In this document: positions 29,704 through 39,654 of the stretch, piece by piece | Position numbering within the stretch: the first letter of the stretch is position 1 | How the letters are laid out: each line of letters begins with the position of its first letter | Origin: an uncultured Cytophagales bacterium | GTDB lineage: Bacteria; Bacteroidota; Bacteroidia; Cytophagales; Thermoflexibacteraceae | Reading direction: 5' to 3' | Assembly: GCA_938039675.1 (NCBI GenBank) | Contig: CALHUI010000007.1 | Span: 310,001-374,000 of the forward strand | DNA length: 64,000 bases | Translations under genes and position numbers: made by a program | The notes under the pieces: generated by a model | Told to the model about the DNA's origin: nothing | The model's input: only the letters and a program-made list of their open reading frames with translations | The model's database searches: none

Positions 29704-31518
29704 ATGCAAAACATCCGCAACATCGCCATTATTGCCCACGTTGACCACGGCAAAACAACTCTTGTAGATAAAATCATCCACACATGCCAAGTCTTTCGTG
29801 AAAACCGGCAAACCGGCGAACTTACTCTGGACAACAACGAGTTGGAACGCGAACGCGGTATTACTATCGTTGCCAAAAACGTATCGGTGCGCTACAAAGG
29901 CGTGAAAATCAATATCATAGACACTCCGGGCCACGCCGATTTTGGCGGAGAGGTAGAGCGCGTGCTGAAAATGGCAGACGGCGTATTGTTGTTGGTGGAT
30001 GCGTTTGAAGGGCCGATGCCGCAAACCCGCTTTGTGTTGAGCAAAGCCATTGGCTTAGGGTTGAAACCGATTGTGGTAATCAATAAAGTAGATAAAGAAA
30101 ACTGCCGCCCTGATGAAGTGCACGAGTCGGTATTTGACCTGATGTTTAACCTTGGCGCAACCGAAGAGCAGTTAGATTTCCAAACGCTGTATGGTTCTTC
30201 TAAGCAAGGTTGGATGAGCCACGACTGGAAGGTAAAAACAGACAGCATTTTACCGCTGTTGGATACCATTCTGGAAGTAATTCCTCCGGCACCGGCTCCT
30301 GACGGCATTCCGCAAATGCAGGTAACATCATTAGACTATTCGGCTTATGTAGGCCGCATCGCTATCGGTCGCGTATTCCGCGGCGTGCTGCGCGAAAATA
30401 TGCCAATGGCACTCTGCAAACGCAACGGCAGTATTCAGAAAGTGCGCATCAAAGAGTTGTTCGTATTTGAAGGCTTAGGTCGCGAAAAAGTGAGCGAAGT
30501 ACGCGCCGGCGATATCTGCGGTGTCATTGGTCTGGAAGATTTTGAAATCGGAGACACACTCACCGATGCGGAAAATCCCGAGCCCATGCCACGCATTGCC
30601 ATTGACGAGCCAACTATCAGCATGGTGTTCAGCATTAACAACTCTCCTTTCTTCGGCAAAGAAGGTAAGTTTGTTACCTCTCGCCACCTGCGCGACCGCC
30701 TGATGAAAGAAACTGAGAAAAACCTCGCACTACGCGTAAGACCGACCGATTCGGAAGACCGCTTCTTGGTCTATGGTCGCGGCATTCTCCACTTGTCGGT
30801 GCTGATTGAAACCATGCGCCGCGAAGGTTACGAGTTGCAAGTAGGCCAGCCGCAAGTAGTATTTAAAGAAATTGACGGGCAACGCCACGAGCCTATGGAA
30901 ACATTGGTTGTGGACGTTCCCGAAGCGTTTGCCGGTAAGGTGATTGAACTGGTAACCCAGCGCAAAGGCGAACTGCTGATGATGGAGCCCAAAGGCGATT
31001 TGCAGCACTTAGAATTTAACATTCCTGCACGCGGCCTGATTGGCTTGCGTAGCAACATGCTGACCGCCACACAGGGAGAAGCCATTATTTCACATCGTTT
31101 CAATGGCTACGAGCCTTTCCGAGGCCCTATACCCGAGCGCATTAATGGTTCGCTGATTTCTATGGACAACGGCCCGGGTACGGCTTATTCCATTGATAAA
31201 TTGCAAGACAGAGGTATCTTCTTTGTAGACCCGGGCGAGGAGGTGTACGCAGGGCAGGTAATCGGTGAACACAACCGCCCCGGCGACCTGATTATCAACA
31301 TACAAAAAGGGAAAAAACTGACCAACATGCGCGCCTCCGGCTCCGATGATAACGTGCGTATTGCGCCTAAGCGCCAGTTCTCGTTGGAGGAAGCGATGGA
31401 GTATATCCAGAAAGATGAGTATGTGGAAGTTACGCCGCTCAGTATCCGCATGAGAAAAATCATTCTAGATGAGAACGAGCGCAAGCGTCAGGAAAAACGC
31501 GAACTTGAAACCGCTTAA
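29704..31518 (+). CDS. typA: Translational GTPase TypA/BipA
   Basis: NIAIIAHVDHGKTTLVDKIIH...RERGITI...DTPGHADFGGEVERVL...NKVDK. Confidence 0.98.
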   Translation: MQNIRNIAIIAHVDHGKTTLVDKIIHTCQVFRENRQTGELTLDNNELERERGITIVAKNVSVRYKGVKINIIDTPGHADFGGEVERVLKMADGVLLLVDAFEGPMPQTRFVLSKAIGLGLKPIVVINKVDKENCRPDEVHESVFDLMFNLGATEEQLDFQTLYGSSKQGWMSHDWKVKTDSILPLLDTILEVIPPAPAPDGIPQMQVTSLDYSAYVGRIAIGRVFRGVLRENMPMALCKRNGSIQKVRIKELFVFEGLGREKVSEVRAGDICGVIGLEDFEIGDTLTDAENPEPMPRIAIDEPTISMVFSINNSPFFGKEGKFVTSRHLRDRLMKETEKNLALRVRPTDSEDRFLVYGRGILHLSVLIETMRREGYELQVGQPQVVFKEIDGQRHEPMETLVVDVPEAFAGKVIELVTQRKGELLMMEPKGDLQHLEFNIPARGLIGLRSNMLTATQGEAIISHRFNGYEPFRGPIPERINGSLISMDNGPGTAYSIDKLQDRGIFFVDPGEEVYAGQVIGEHNRPGDLIINIQKGKKLTNMRASGSDDNVRIAPKRQFSLEEAMEYIQKDEYVEVTPLSIRMRKIILDENERKRQEKRELETA

Positions 31519-32138
31519 TGCATATTCATAGCACACCCGAATGGATGCACCGTTGGTTTAGCGGGTTTACTTGGCGCAAACCAACCGACCAAAAGGTGCT
31601 TTATATCACCTTTGACGACGGCCCTATTGCCATTACAGAGTGGATATTGGACGTGCTGCGCGATTACAACGCAAAAGCCACTTTCTTTTGTGTCGGTGAA
31701 AATGTGATGCGCAATCCGCAAATTTTTCGCCGCACACTTGCCGAAGGGCACGCCGTAGGCAATCATACATACAATCATTTAAGCGGTTGGACGAACTCTT
31801 TTGACCGCTACATGGCCAATGCAGCCCTATGCCTTTCCGAAATGGAGAAGCACGGGGCTGTTTGCCGTTTATTTCGCCCACCCTACGGGCGCATTACTTC
31901 ACAAAAAGCGGCAGCCCTGCGCCAAAACTATGAGTTGATTATGTGGGACGTGCTTACCTGCGATTACAGCCCAAGCATCCGCCCCGAAGACTGCCTGCAA
32001 AACTCTATCGGTGCCACACAAAACGGCTCCATCATTGTTTTTCACGACAACCAGAGGGCAGACGCGAACATCCGCTATGCCTTACCCCGCTATCTAGCAC
32101 ACTTTGCCGATTTGGGTTTCGCTTTTAAGGCATTGTAA
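31518..32138 (+). CDS. Polysaccharide deacetylase (NodB) family protein
   Basis: LYITFDDGPIAITEWILDVLRDYNAKATFFCVGENV...GNHTYNHLSG; TAATG overlap with typA. Confidence 0.9.
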   Translation: MHIHSTPEWMHRWFSGFTWRKPTDQKVLYITFDDGPIAITEWILDVLRDYNAKATFFCVGENVMRNPQIFRRTLAEGHAVGNHTYNHLSGWTNSFDRYMANAALCLSEMEKHGAVCRLFRPPYGRITSQKAAALRQNYELIMWDVLTCDYSPSIRPEDCLQNSIGATQNGSIIVFHDNQRADANIRYALPRYLAHFADLGFAFKAL

Positions 32139-32190
32139 TAACAGGCATCTGCCACACCGTTCGGGTAGTGCAACATTCATTTGGCAGAGA

Positions 32191-33687
32191 TTACGAGGAA
32201 AAATCGGGGATATGCACCTGATTATCGGTAAGCCCGAGGCAAAGATGGGCTTTTTCAATATTTCTCGCAGTATCAGACAGGATGATGAGTTTATCGCCAG
32301 CCTGCAACTGCGTAGAACCATTAGGTATAATAAACTTCCCTTCGCGCTTAATCATGGCAATAATAGCTGCATGAGGAAATTTCAAATCCACTATCTTTTT
32401 GCCTACGGCGTAACAGTTGGGAGAAAGCACTATTTCGTCTATAATAGTTTTCGCTGTTTCGGAAAGAAATAAATTGAGCGGGCTGCGAGGCTTAACTTTG
32501 CTAGGCAAGGCCACACGCAGCCAGTGTGCTACAAGTGAAATAGATGAGCCTTGTATCAACACAGAAGTAAGAGTAATGAAGAATACAATGTTGAAAATCA
32601 TATGCGATTTTTCAATTCCTGCCAGCATAGGATAGGTGGCAAATACAATCGGCACAGCACCTCTCAACCCTACCCATGCAATATACAGCCGTTTGCGAAT
32701 GTGTATCCTGAAAAACACCAAAGCTATCAGCACTCCTATGGGCCGGGCAACCAACATCAAAAACAGTGAGATAAGAATACCTACCCCTATTATTGGAATG
32801 ATTTGAGAGGGAAACACCAGCAGTCCTAGCGTCAGGAATAGAATAATCTGCATCAACCAAGCCAACCCGTCAAACATTTTCATAATAGTATTTTTATGAA
32901 TCAAATCCTGATTGCCTAAATACACAGCACATAGATAAACTGCCAAAAAACCATTACCTCCTATCAAGTTGGCTGTTGTAAAAGTGAGAAACATAAGTGC
33001 AATCATCAGTACGGGATAAAGCCCTTCAAAATCCAACTTGATGCTGTTGATTAGCCATTTGCTAAGGCGCCCAAATAACAAGCCGCTGATACCGCCAAAA
33101 GTCATTTGGTGCAACAGCATGACAATAATGGAAAAAATGTTGGTAGATGGGTCTGTTACCATTCCTAAAAAGGCTAGGGTTAGTACATAGGCCATAGGGT
33201 CATTGCTGCCGCTTTCCATTTCCAGCACGGGGCGCAGATTACCTTTCAATGCCAAATTTTTGGAGCGCAGGATGGAAAAAACAGCTGCCGCATCGGTAGA
33301 TGAAACCACCGCCCCTAGCAGCAGACCTTCGTAAATAGTAAAGTCTGTGATTTGAGTAACAAAAAGCCCAACCAAAACAGCAGTGAACAAAACGCCGATA
33401 GTTGAAAGAGAGATACCTTGCCAAAGCACCGGACGAATGGCTTTCCAGTCGGTATCCAGCCCGCCGGAGAACAAGATGAAGCAGAGTGATACAATACCGA
33501 TAAACTGTGCCACAAGGGCATCGTCAAAATAGATGCCGCCGATAGATTCCGAGCCTGCCAACATACCAATCAGCAAAAACAACAACAGGGTAGGTATGCC
33601 TAATTTGAAAGAGGTTTTGCCTGCCAAAATGCTGATAAGCAGCAAGACAGCGCCAATAAACAAACTATTTTCCATAGTGAAGTTCAT
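32191..33687 (-). CDS. Potassium/proton antiporter (CPA1, NhaP2-like) with TrkA-C-like tail
   Basis: Multi-TM; GKTSFKLGIPTLLLFLLIGMLAGSE...SSTDAAAVFSILR; C-terminal LQAGDKLIILSD. Confidence 0.88.
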   Translation of the reverse strand: MNFTMENSLFIGAVLLLISILAGKTSFKLGIPTLLLFLLIGMLAGSESIGGIYFDDALVAQFIGIVSLCFILFSGGLDTDWKAIRPVLWQGISLSTIGVLFTAVLVGLFVTQITDFTIYEGLLLGAVVSSTDAAAVFSILRSKNLALKGNLRPVLEMESGSNDPMAYVLTLAFLGMVTDPSTNIFSIIVMLLHQMTFGGISGLLFGRLSKWLINSIKLDFEGLYPVLMIALMFLTFTTANLIGGNGFLAVYLCAVYLGNQDLIHKNTIMKMFDGLAWLMQIILFLTLGLLVFPSQIIPIIGVGILISLFLMLVARPIGVLIALVFFRIHIRKRLYIAWVGLRGAVPIVFATYPMLAGIEKSHMIFNIVFFITLTSVLIQGSSISLVAHWLRVALPSKVKPRSPLNLFLSETAKTIIDEIVLSPNCYAVGKKIVDLKFPHAAIIAMIKREGKFIIPNGSTQLQAGDKLIILSDTARNIEKAHLCLGLTDNQVHIPDFSS

Positions 33688-33715
33688 GGTCTATCGGAGT
33701 TATCGGTAAAAATAA

Positions 33716-33751
33716 AATTGCATGGCAAAAGTCATGTTTTGCCATGCAATT
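33716..33751 (-). terminator. Rho-independent terminator of the S41 protease gene
   Basis: Perfect 15-bp stem AATTGCATGGCAAAA / TTTTGCCATGCAATT with 6-nt loop; on minus strand followed by TTTATTTTTA. Confidence 0.8.
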
Positions 33752-33769
33752 GAACGAATATAACCAAAA

Positions 33770-35482
33770 TTATTTAGCCAATATTTTGCGGAATCGAGTA
33801 GAATCTTTAAATAGTGCAAGCGCTGCCTGAATATCAGGATCGTCGTCAAAAGAGGCTTCCATGCTGCCTTTCTCTAAATAATAGCGCGAAACGATTTCTT
33901 TTTCCAGCAGTTCTGAAATTTCGGCGCGGAACTTCAGCAGATCCTGTTCTTTATTGTGAGAAACTTTGCGGCGCAGGTCTTCCAACTGCCCCTTGATGTC
34001 GTCATAATACTTTTCGGCTTTGGCAGTTTTTGCCAAATCGTCAATGGTTTTTTCTACCTGTGTCGTATAGTCGTAATCTTTGCCCGATAACCATTTCACG
34101 AAGTCATTATAGTTGGCTTCGCTCAACTTAAATTCACGGGCTGCGGGCAGGCTTGGGTTTTTCTGACGATAATGCGAGGCATAGTCAAAAATGAACCCTT
34201 TCGTAAGCAGACTGCGGGTAATAGGTGCATAGTTGGGTTTTTCGACCTCTACATCGGGTTTTACGCCGCCACCATCATAAACAGTGCGTCCGCCGGCTGT
34301 TTTAAATTCCCTGCGCAACGAATCAGGTATTTTGCCTACACTGCCGTCAGGATTGCGATGGCTGTAGTCAATTGCTTGAATGCATCTGCCACTTGGGATG
34401 TAGTATTTGGCAACAGTTACTTTCAGCTTAGAATTGTGCGAAAGCGAGCGCGTTGCCTGCACAAGCCCCTTGCCGAAGCTGTTTTGCCCCACTACAATAC
34501 CGCGGTCGTAGTCCTGAATTACACCTGAAACAATCTCGGCAGCCGATGCACTTGTGCTGCTGGTCAGTACAACCAGCGGGATGTCCGTATCTTCGGGATT
34601 GTTCAGTGCCAGATAAGTTTTATTCCATTCTTTAACCTTGCCTTTGGTGCTTACTACGTCTTTTCCTTTGGGAATGAACACGTTAGACACATTGACTGCC
34701 TCGCTCAACAGACCGCCCGGATTGCCGCGCAAGTCAAGAATGATGCCTTTCGCGCCTTGTTCCTTGAGTTTGACGAGTGCCTCGCGAACTTCTTTACCTG
34801 CGTTTTGTGTAAAATCTGTCAGTTGAATCATGCCGACTTCGGGCGTAACCATACCGTAATAAGGCACGTTGGAAATGGTAATTTTTTCGCGTTTAATGGC
34901 AAATTCCAGCGGTTTATCTACTCCTATACGTTTAATAGTAAGTTTAATGGTGGTGCCTGCCTGACCTTTGAGCAGTTGGCTTACTTCTTCGCTGTCCTTG
35001 TTTTCAATATTGATGTCATCAATTTTGATGATTTCGTCGCCAATGAGCAATCCTGCTTTGTGGGCAGGAAATCCTTCCATTGGCATTATGATAACTGTTT
35101 TTTCTTTTTTGGTAACAGGGTCTGTTCGCGTGCCTACGTTAGCACCAATACCACCGTATTGCCCTGTGGTCATCACGCGGTAGTCTTCTATCTGTTCTTC
35201 GGGGATGTAGTTGGTGTAAGGGTCTAAGTTGTTGAGCATAGACTCTATACCCTGCTGAATGAGTTCCTGCGGGCTTACCTCGTCCACATAAAACATGTTA
35301 ATTTCCTTGAACAGACTGGCAAATATTTCAAGATTCTTAGCTATTTCGAAATACTTTTCGTCGGGGTTGGTAAATGCAAATGTTAGCATCAAAAGAGAGC
35401 CAACGCCTGCGAAGATGGCTTTTTTGCGGATACTCATAAGCGGTTCATATTGAAAATAAGCAATTTGAAGAGCGAATAACAA
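33770..35482 (-). CDS. S41 family C-terminal processing peptidase (PDZ-containing)
   Basis: PDZ domain; LDLRGNPGGLLSEAVNVSNVF; TSSTSASAAEIVSGVIQDYDRGIVVGQNSFGKGLVQ (Ser/Lys). Confidence 0.93.
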   Translation of the reverse strand: MLFALQIAYFQYEPLMSIRKKAIFAGVGSLLMLTFAFTNPDEKYFEIAKNLEIFASLFKEINMFYVDEVSPQELIQQGIESMLNNLDPYTNYIPEEQIEDYRVMTTGQYGGIGANVGTRTDPVTKKEKTVIIMPMEGFPAHKAGLLIGDEIIKIDDINIENKDSEEVSQLLKGQAGTTIKLTIKRIGVDKPLEFAIKREKITISNVPYYGMVTPEVGMIQLTDFTQNAGKEVREALVKLKEQGAKGIILDLRGNPGGLLSEAVNVSNVFIPKGKDVVSTKGKVKEWNKTYLALNNPEDTDIPLVVLTSSTSASAAEIVSGVIQDYDRGIVVGQNSFGKGLVQATRSLSHNSKLKVTVAKYYIPSGRCIQAIDYSHRNPDGSVGKIPDSLRREFKTAGGRTVYDGGGVKPDVEVEKPNYAPITRSLLTKGFIFDYASHYRQKNPSLPAAREFKLSEANYNDFVKWLSGKDYDYTTQVEKTIDDLAKTAKAEKYYDDIKGQLEDLRRKVSHNKEQDLLKFRAEISELLEKEIVSRYYLEKGSMEASFDDDPDIQAALALFKDSTRFRKILAK

Positions 35483-35545
35483 TAGCAGGGCTGCAAAATC
35501 CGTGCTTGTGATTCTCTTACAGAACGCAAAATATCGGCGATTAGT

Positions 35546-36433
35546 TTATCGGCGAAAACTTTGCCCGACAAACTTCAGTCCTTCAATCAGATAGGTACGC
35601 CAGTAGGTCCATGTGTGCGCGCCGTCGCGGATGCGGTACTCGTGTGCAATGTTCATATCGCGCATGGTGGTGTGCAGCGCATCGTTGCCTTTGTAAAGGA
35701 AGTCATCGTCGCCGCAGTCAATATACCAGCGCACCGAATTGAGTTTTTCGGCAGGAACGGTTTTCATCAAGTCTAACACACTGTACTTGCGCCAATGGTC
35801 GGTTAGGCGGTCTTTTCCTTCGCCAGGTCCGTAGATCCATGCAAAAGTCCGGTCGTAGCGGTCTTTGGGTGCATCAATCGCCTCTTGGTCGGTAAATACC
35901 GCAGGGCTGAAAGCAGCTACGGCAGCGAAAAGTTCGGTGTTTTTGGCAGCCAGATGCAGCGAACCGTAACCGCCCATGGAAAGCCCCGCAATGGCGCGAA
36001 ATTCTTTTTGGGTGCGGGTGCGGTAGGTGGCATCAATAAAAGGAATCAGTTCTTTAATGAACATATCTTCATAGCGATTTTTACCCTGATAGTCGTTGGC
36101 GTACCAGTCGTTTCGCCCATCGGGCATCACAATAATCATCGGCGGAATTTCACCGGCGGCTATTGCCTTGTCTGCCGTATGGTTGGCTTCACCAAATTGA
36201 ACCCAGTCCGTGTCGTTGCCTGTGTAGCCGTGCAGCAGGTACAGTACCGGATAACGCCTTTGCGAAGCAGCATAATCAGCGGGCAGATAGAGAGTGTATT
36301 TCACTTCGCGCCCTAAAATCTTGCTGTTCATCTTCAGGCTTTCCTGTACTTGCCCGTTTTGAGCAAACGAGAAAACCGGCAACAGTGCAAACCAAACCAG
36401 TGCTGCACAAACAGGGGTATGTAATCTTTTCAT
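35546..36433 (-). CDS. Secreted alpha/beta-hydrolase esterase (esterase D family)
   Basis: YPVLYLLHGYTGNDTDWVQFG...AIAGLSMGGYGSLHLA (GLSMG elbow). Confidence 0.88.
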   Translation of the reverse strand: MKRLHTPVCAALVWFALLPVFSFAQNGQVQESLKMNSKILGREVKYTLYLPADYAASQRRYPVLYLLHGYTGNDTDWVQFGEANHTADKAIAAGEIPPMIIVMPDGRNDWYANDYQGKNRYEDMFIKELIPFIDATYRTRTQKEFRAIAGLSMGGYGSLHLAAKNTELFAAVAAFSPAVFTDQEAIDAPKDRYDRTFAWIYGPGEGKDRLTDHWRKYSVLDLMKTVPAEKLNSVRWYIDCGDDDFLYKGNDALHTTMRDMNIAHEYRIRDGAHTWTYWRTYLIEGLKFVGQSFRR

Positions 36434-36605
36434 GTCATTGTGTAGTTTACAAGAGTTGCCAAATTATTGAATAGGTCAGCTAAAAACAAACGATGCGTTC
36501 AACTGTTTATGCGATATATTTTTGTCCACTTCAAATATTTTTATTGACATGCAAGTAATTATTGACTACATTGCTTCCTGCTAAAACCATTTAAGCAGTA
36601 ATACC

Positions 36606-37010
36606 GTGAGAGTGTATAGTAGTCAGTACCTGCATATTGAGTTTTTTCCCGAACAAGAACTGATAGAGATGACGTGGCTGCCTGCCACAAAGGGTATGAC
36701 CGAAGAAGAATACAAGGAACAGGGCTTTGCTTTTCTTGAGCAAATGACCGCCCTGCAACCCAAAAAAATTATTTCAGACTCCAGCGAGTTGTATTTCACT
36801 ATTACGCCTGATTTGCAAGATTGGACAAATCAGACTATCCTGCCAATAGGAATAGCAGGCGGTCTGAACAAAATAGCACATGTGGTAAGTAAGGATATTT
36901 TTGCACAGGTTTCGGTAGAGCAACTCATGGAGGAAGTTGCGCAAACAGACTTCTCTGCCCGCTATTTTGGCGACAAAGAATCAGCCAAGGAGTGGCTTCA
37001 GTCGTTTTAA
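36606..37010 (+). CDS. Hypothetical protein, STAS/SpoIIAA-like size and pattern
   Basis: Intact 134-aa ORF with GTG start; MTWLPATKGMTEEEYKEQGFAFLEQM...PKKIISDSSEL. Confidence 0.6.
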   Translation: MRVYSSQYLHIEFFPEQELIEMTWLPATKGMTEEEYKEQGFAFLEQMTALQPKKIISDSSELYFTITPDLQDWTNQTILPIGIAGGLNKIAHVVSKDIFAQVSVEQLMEEVAQTDFSARYFGDKESAKEWLQSF

Positions 37011-37018
37011 CAACCGTT

Positions 37019-37276
37019 CTATTCGTTTTTGCCTTCGCGGTCTTTAATTGCCATGTAGCGGCTGCGAGATACCACTGCTTCGCCGAAGACCGACAGCCCC
37101 GCATTGAACACTGCCAAGCTGAAAGTGCCGTACAGAAACCAATCCCAAAAATCGGCTTGGGCATACTTGCGCCCGGCTGCCTCCCCGAAAAGGCTCAAGC
37201 CCAGCCCGATGAGCACCAACCCCAGCGGCGCCATAAGCAACCATTTGCGATACAGTCGGCGGGCAAGCGGATTCAT
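37019..37276 (-). CDS. Small two-TM hypothetical protein
   Basis: MNPLARRLYRKWLLMAPLGLVLIGLGLSLFGEA...FWDWFLYGTFSLAVFNAGLSVFGEAV; collinear with purS/pssA. Confidence 0.65.
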   Translation of the reverse strand: MNPLARRLYRKWLLMAPLGLVLIGLGLSLFGEAAGRKYAQADFWDWFLYGTFSLAVFNAGLSVFGEAVVSRSRYMAIKDREGKNE

Positions 37277-37282
37277 AGCCGT

Positions 37283-37534
37283 TTAAGCAGGAAAAATTTG
37301 GTAGCTGTAATCTTCCATAATCAGGTTGGCGAGCAGCTTTTGGCAGGTCATCTCAACTTCTTCACGGGCTGCTGCCTCATCGGCCACATCCAACTCCATG
37401 CGGATGTTTTTCCCGATACGTACATCGGCTACATTCTGAATCCCCAGATTTTTCAAGCCCAGCAATACGGCTTTGCCCTGTGGGTCTAAAATTTCTTTCT
37501 GCGGCATTACCTGAATTTCAGCAATAAATTTCAT
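37283..37534 (-). CDS. purS: Phosphoribosylformylglycinamidine synthase subunit PurS
   Basis: MKFIAEIQVMPQKEILDPQGKAVLLGLKNLGIQNVADVRIGKNIRMEL. Confidence 0.9.
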   Translation of the reverse strand: MKFIAEIQVMPQKEILDPQGKAVLLGLKNLGIQNVADVRIGKNIRMELDVADEAAAREEVEMTCQKLLANLIMEDYSYQIFPA

Positions 37535-38232
37535 GAGGCGATTTTTTTGATGATGGAAAGACCGATGTAAATAAGCATAATCAGTGGTATGGCTGCAAAT
37601 TTAAAAGTAAAAAGCAAAACAAGCCCTACCAGCAACAGGATGTATTGAAATTTGTATTGTTGCCAGCTCCATTCTTTGAATTTGAGCGCCAACAGCGGCA
37701 GTTCGGCCACTAACAGCAACGACATTACCACCGCCACTGTTGCCAAAACAGGCAGGCCGAGCAAGGTAGGGAAGTGTGCGCCTGCAAAAGGCAATGCACT
37801 GATAAGCAAGGCATTGGCAGGTGTAGGTACGCCAATGAACGAATCGCTTTGGCGCGGGTCTATGTTGAATTTGGCAAGCCGCAAGGCTGAAAACGCAGGT
37901 ACAAGCATTGCCAGATATGACCATTCGCCGCCTTGTGCCTCGTTCATCAGGCGGAACAGGATGAAGCCGGGCAGTACGCCAAAACTCACCACGTCGGCCA
38001 GTGAATCCAACTGTTTGCCGAGTTCGCCCTGCACCTTGAGCAACCGCGCCGCAAAGCCGTCGGCAAAATCAAAAATCGCAGCTATGTAAATAAAATAAGC
38101 AGCCCAATCAAGTGTTCCCTGAAAAACCGAAATAATGCCGAAGCAACCACAGATTAAATTCGCGCAAGTAAGTGCATTTGGAATTTGTTGTTTGATTTGT
38201 GCAATCATATTCGGCACGTTATTTTCGGGCAA
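37531..38232 (-). CDS. pssA: CDP-diacylglycerol--serine O-phosphatidyltransferase
   Basis: IPNALTCANLICGCFGIISVFQG...IYIAAIFDFADGFAARLLKVQGELGKQLDSLADVVSFG (CDP-alcohol phosphatidyltransferase motif). Confidence 0.94.
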   Translation of the reverse strand: MPENNVPNMIAQIKQQIPNALTCANLICGCFGIISVFQGTLDWAAYFIYIAAIFDFADGFAARLLKVQGELGKQLDSLADVVSFGVLPGFILFRLMNEAQGGEWSYLAMLVPAFSALRLAKFNIDPRQSDSFIGVPTPANALLISALPFAGAHFPTLLGLPVLATVAVVMSLLLVAELPLLALKFKEWSWQQYKFQYILLLVGLVLLFTFKFAAIPLIMLIYIGLSIIKKIAS

Positions 38233-38271
38233 ATTACAGATAGTTCGTACAACCCTCCAAATTTACCCGTT

Positions 38272-39654
38272 ATGAAACTGTTCAATCGCCTGACATATTG
38301 CAGCATGCTGATGCTGGTTCTACTCAGTCAGCCGCTTGCGGCACAAGAGCGTATTGCTGGCTGTTTATACGACCCTGCCAAAGCCGATAGCGTCCCGATG
38401 GCGGTGGAATTAGTGCGCGGCAACTATATTGTGCCTGTTGCTGCCTCGCTGAAAAAATATTGTCCTACACCGCAAGACCAAGCAAATACAGGCACTTGTA
38501 CCGCATGGGCAACTGCTTATGCCGCACGCACCATCTTGATGGTGCAGCGGAGAAACATATCTAATGCTGCGCTGGTCAATCAGACTGCCTTTTCCCCTTC
38601 GTTTATCTACAATCAAATCCGACGCGACCATAGCTGCATCAAGGGCGCATTTCTGGTAGATGCACTTTTTACGCTCAAATCGGTAGGGGCGGTGCTGCAC
38701 AGCGACTTTGGGTTTGATTGCAACAAGCAGGTTTCTTTTGACTACAAACTGCGTGCGCGCAGTAACGCCATTCAAGACTACCGCAAGTTATTTAACGCCA
38801 ATGAAACAGCAGACCGCAGCAATATTATCAAGTACGTAAAAAAGGCATTGGCAGAAGGCAAACCCGTGGTTACTAGCATTCGCTATTTGCGGTCTTTGGA
38901 CAATGCCAAAGGGTTGTGGTCGCCGCTGCCATATGAAAACAGCAGCTATTACCATGCCGTAACGATTGTGGGATACGATGACAACCGCTACGGCGGCGCA
39001 TTGGAAATTATGAACAGTTGGGGCACGGCATGGGGCAACGACGGTTTCATCTGGGTAAAATATGAAGACTTTCAACGCATATGCATGGAAGCCTACGAAA
39101 TGGTGGATTTCCCCGCGGAAAAGCCCTTTTTGCAGGAGACTTTCGGGGCTAACATAGTGCTTAAACAAAGCACGGGCAGCACCATGGAGATTGGCGGCAT
39201 CGGCGGACATTATCGCACAAACCAAACCTATCAGGCCGGTACACGCTTCCAGATACAAGTAGCCAACCGCGAGCAAATGTACTTTTATGCTTTTGGTTTG
39301 GACATAAACAACGAGTGTACGCAACTTTTCCCAAGCAACAGCAACCAAAGTCCGCTGTTGAGCTATGAACACTCCAATATCATTCTACCAAGCGAAGGAG
39401 AGCATATCATTATGGATAATGCCCCGGGAAATGAATACTTATGCATGATTTACAGCAGTATACCTGTAAATTTATGGGGCATTATGCAGCGCGTAAAGCA
39501 ACTGAAAGGGCTGCCGATGGAACGGCTCAAACAAGTGCTTCGGGAGTACAACCTCCTCACCGACGTTGTCAATTATCGTTACTCAACTGCCGATTTCTCG
39601 GCGTTAGGTACGGCAAAAGCTGTTCCGATGGTGATAGAAATCAGAAGGCCTTAA
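38272..39654 (+). CDS. Secreted C1 (papain-like) family cysteine peptidase
   Basis: Signal peptide MKLFNRLTYCSMLMLVLLSQPLAAQ; DQANTGTCTAWATAYA (Cys), YYHAVTIVGYDD (His), IMNSWGTAWGNDGFIWVKYEDF (Asn). Confidence 0.88.
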   Translation: MKLFNRLTYCSMLMLVLLSQPLAAQERIAGCLYDPAKADSVPMAVELVRGNYIVPVAASLKKYCPTPQDQANTGTCTAWATAYAARTILMVQRRNISNAALVNQTAFSPSFIYNQIRRDHSCIKGAFLVDALFTLKSVGAVLHSDFGFDCNKQVSFDYKLRARSNAIQDYRKLFNANETADRSNIIKYVKKALAEGKPVVTSIRYLRSLDNAKGLWSPLPYENSSYYHAVTIVGYDDNRYGGALEIMNSWGTAWGNDGFIWVKYEDFQRICMEAYEMVDFPAEKPFLQETFGANIVLKQSTGSTMEIGGIGGHYRTNQTYQAGTRFQIQVANREQMYFYAFGLDINNECTQLFPSNSNQSPLLSYEHSNIILPSEGEHIIMDNAPGNEYLCMIYSSIPVNLWGIMQRVKQLKGLPMERLKQVLREYNLLTDVVNYRYSTADFSALGTAKAVPMVIEIRRP

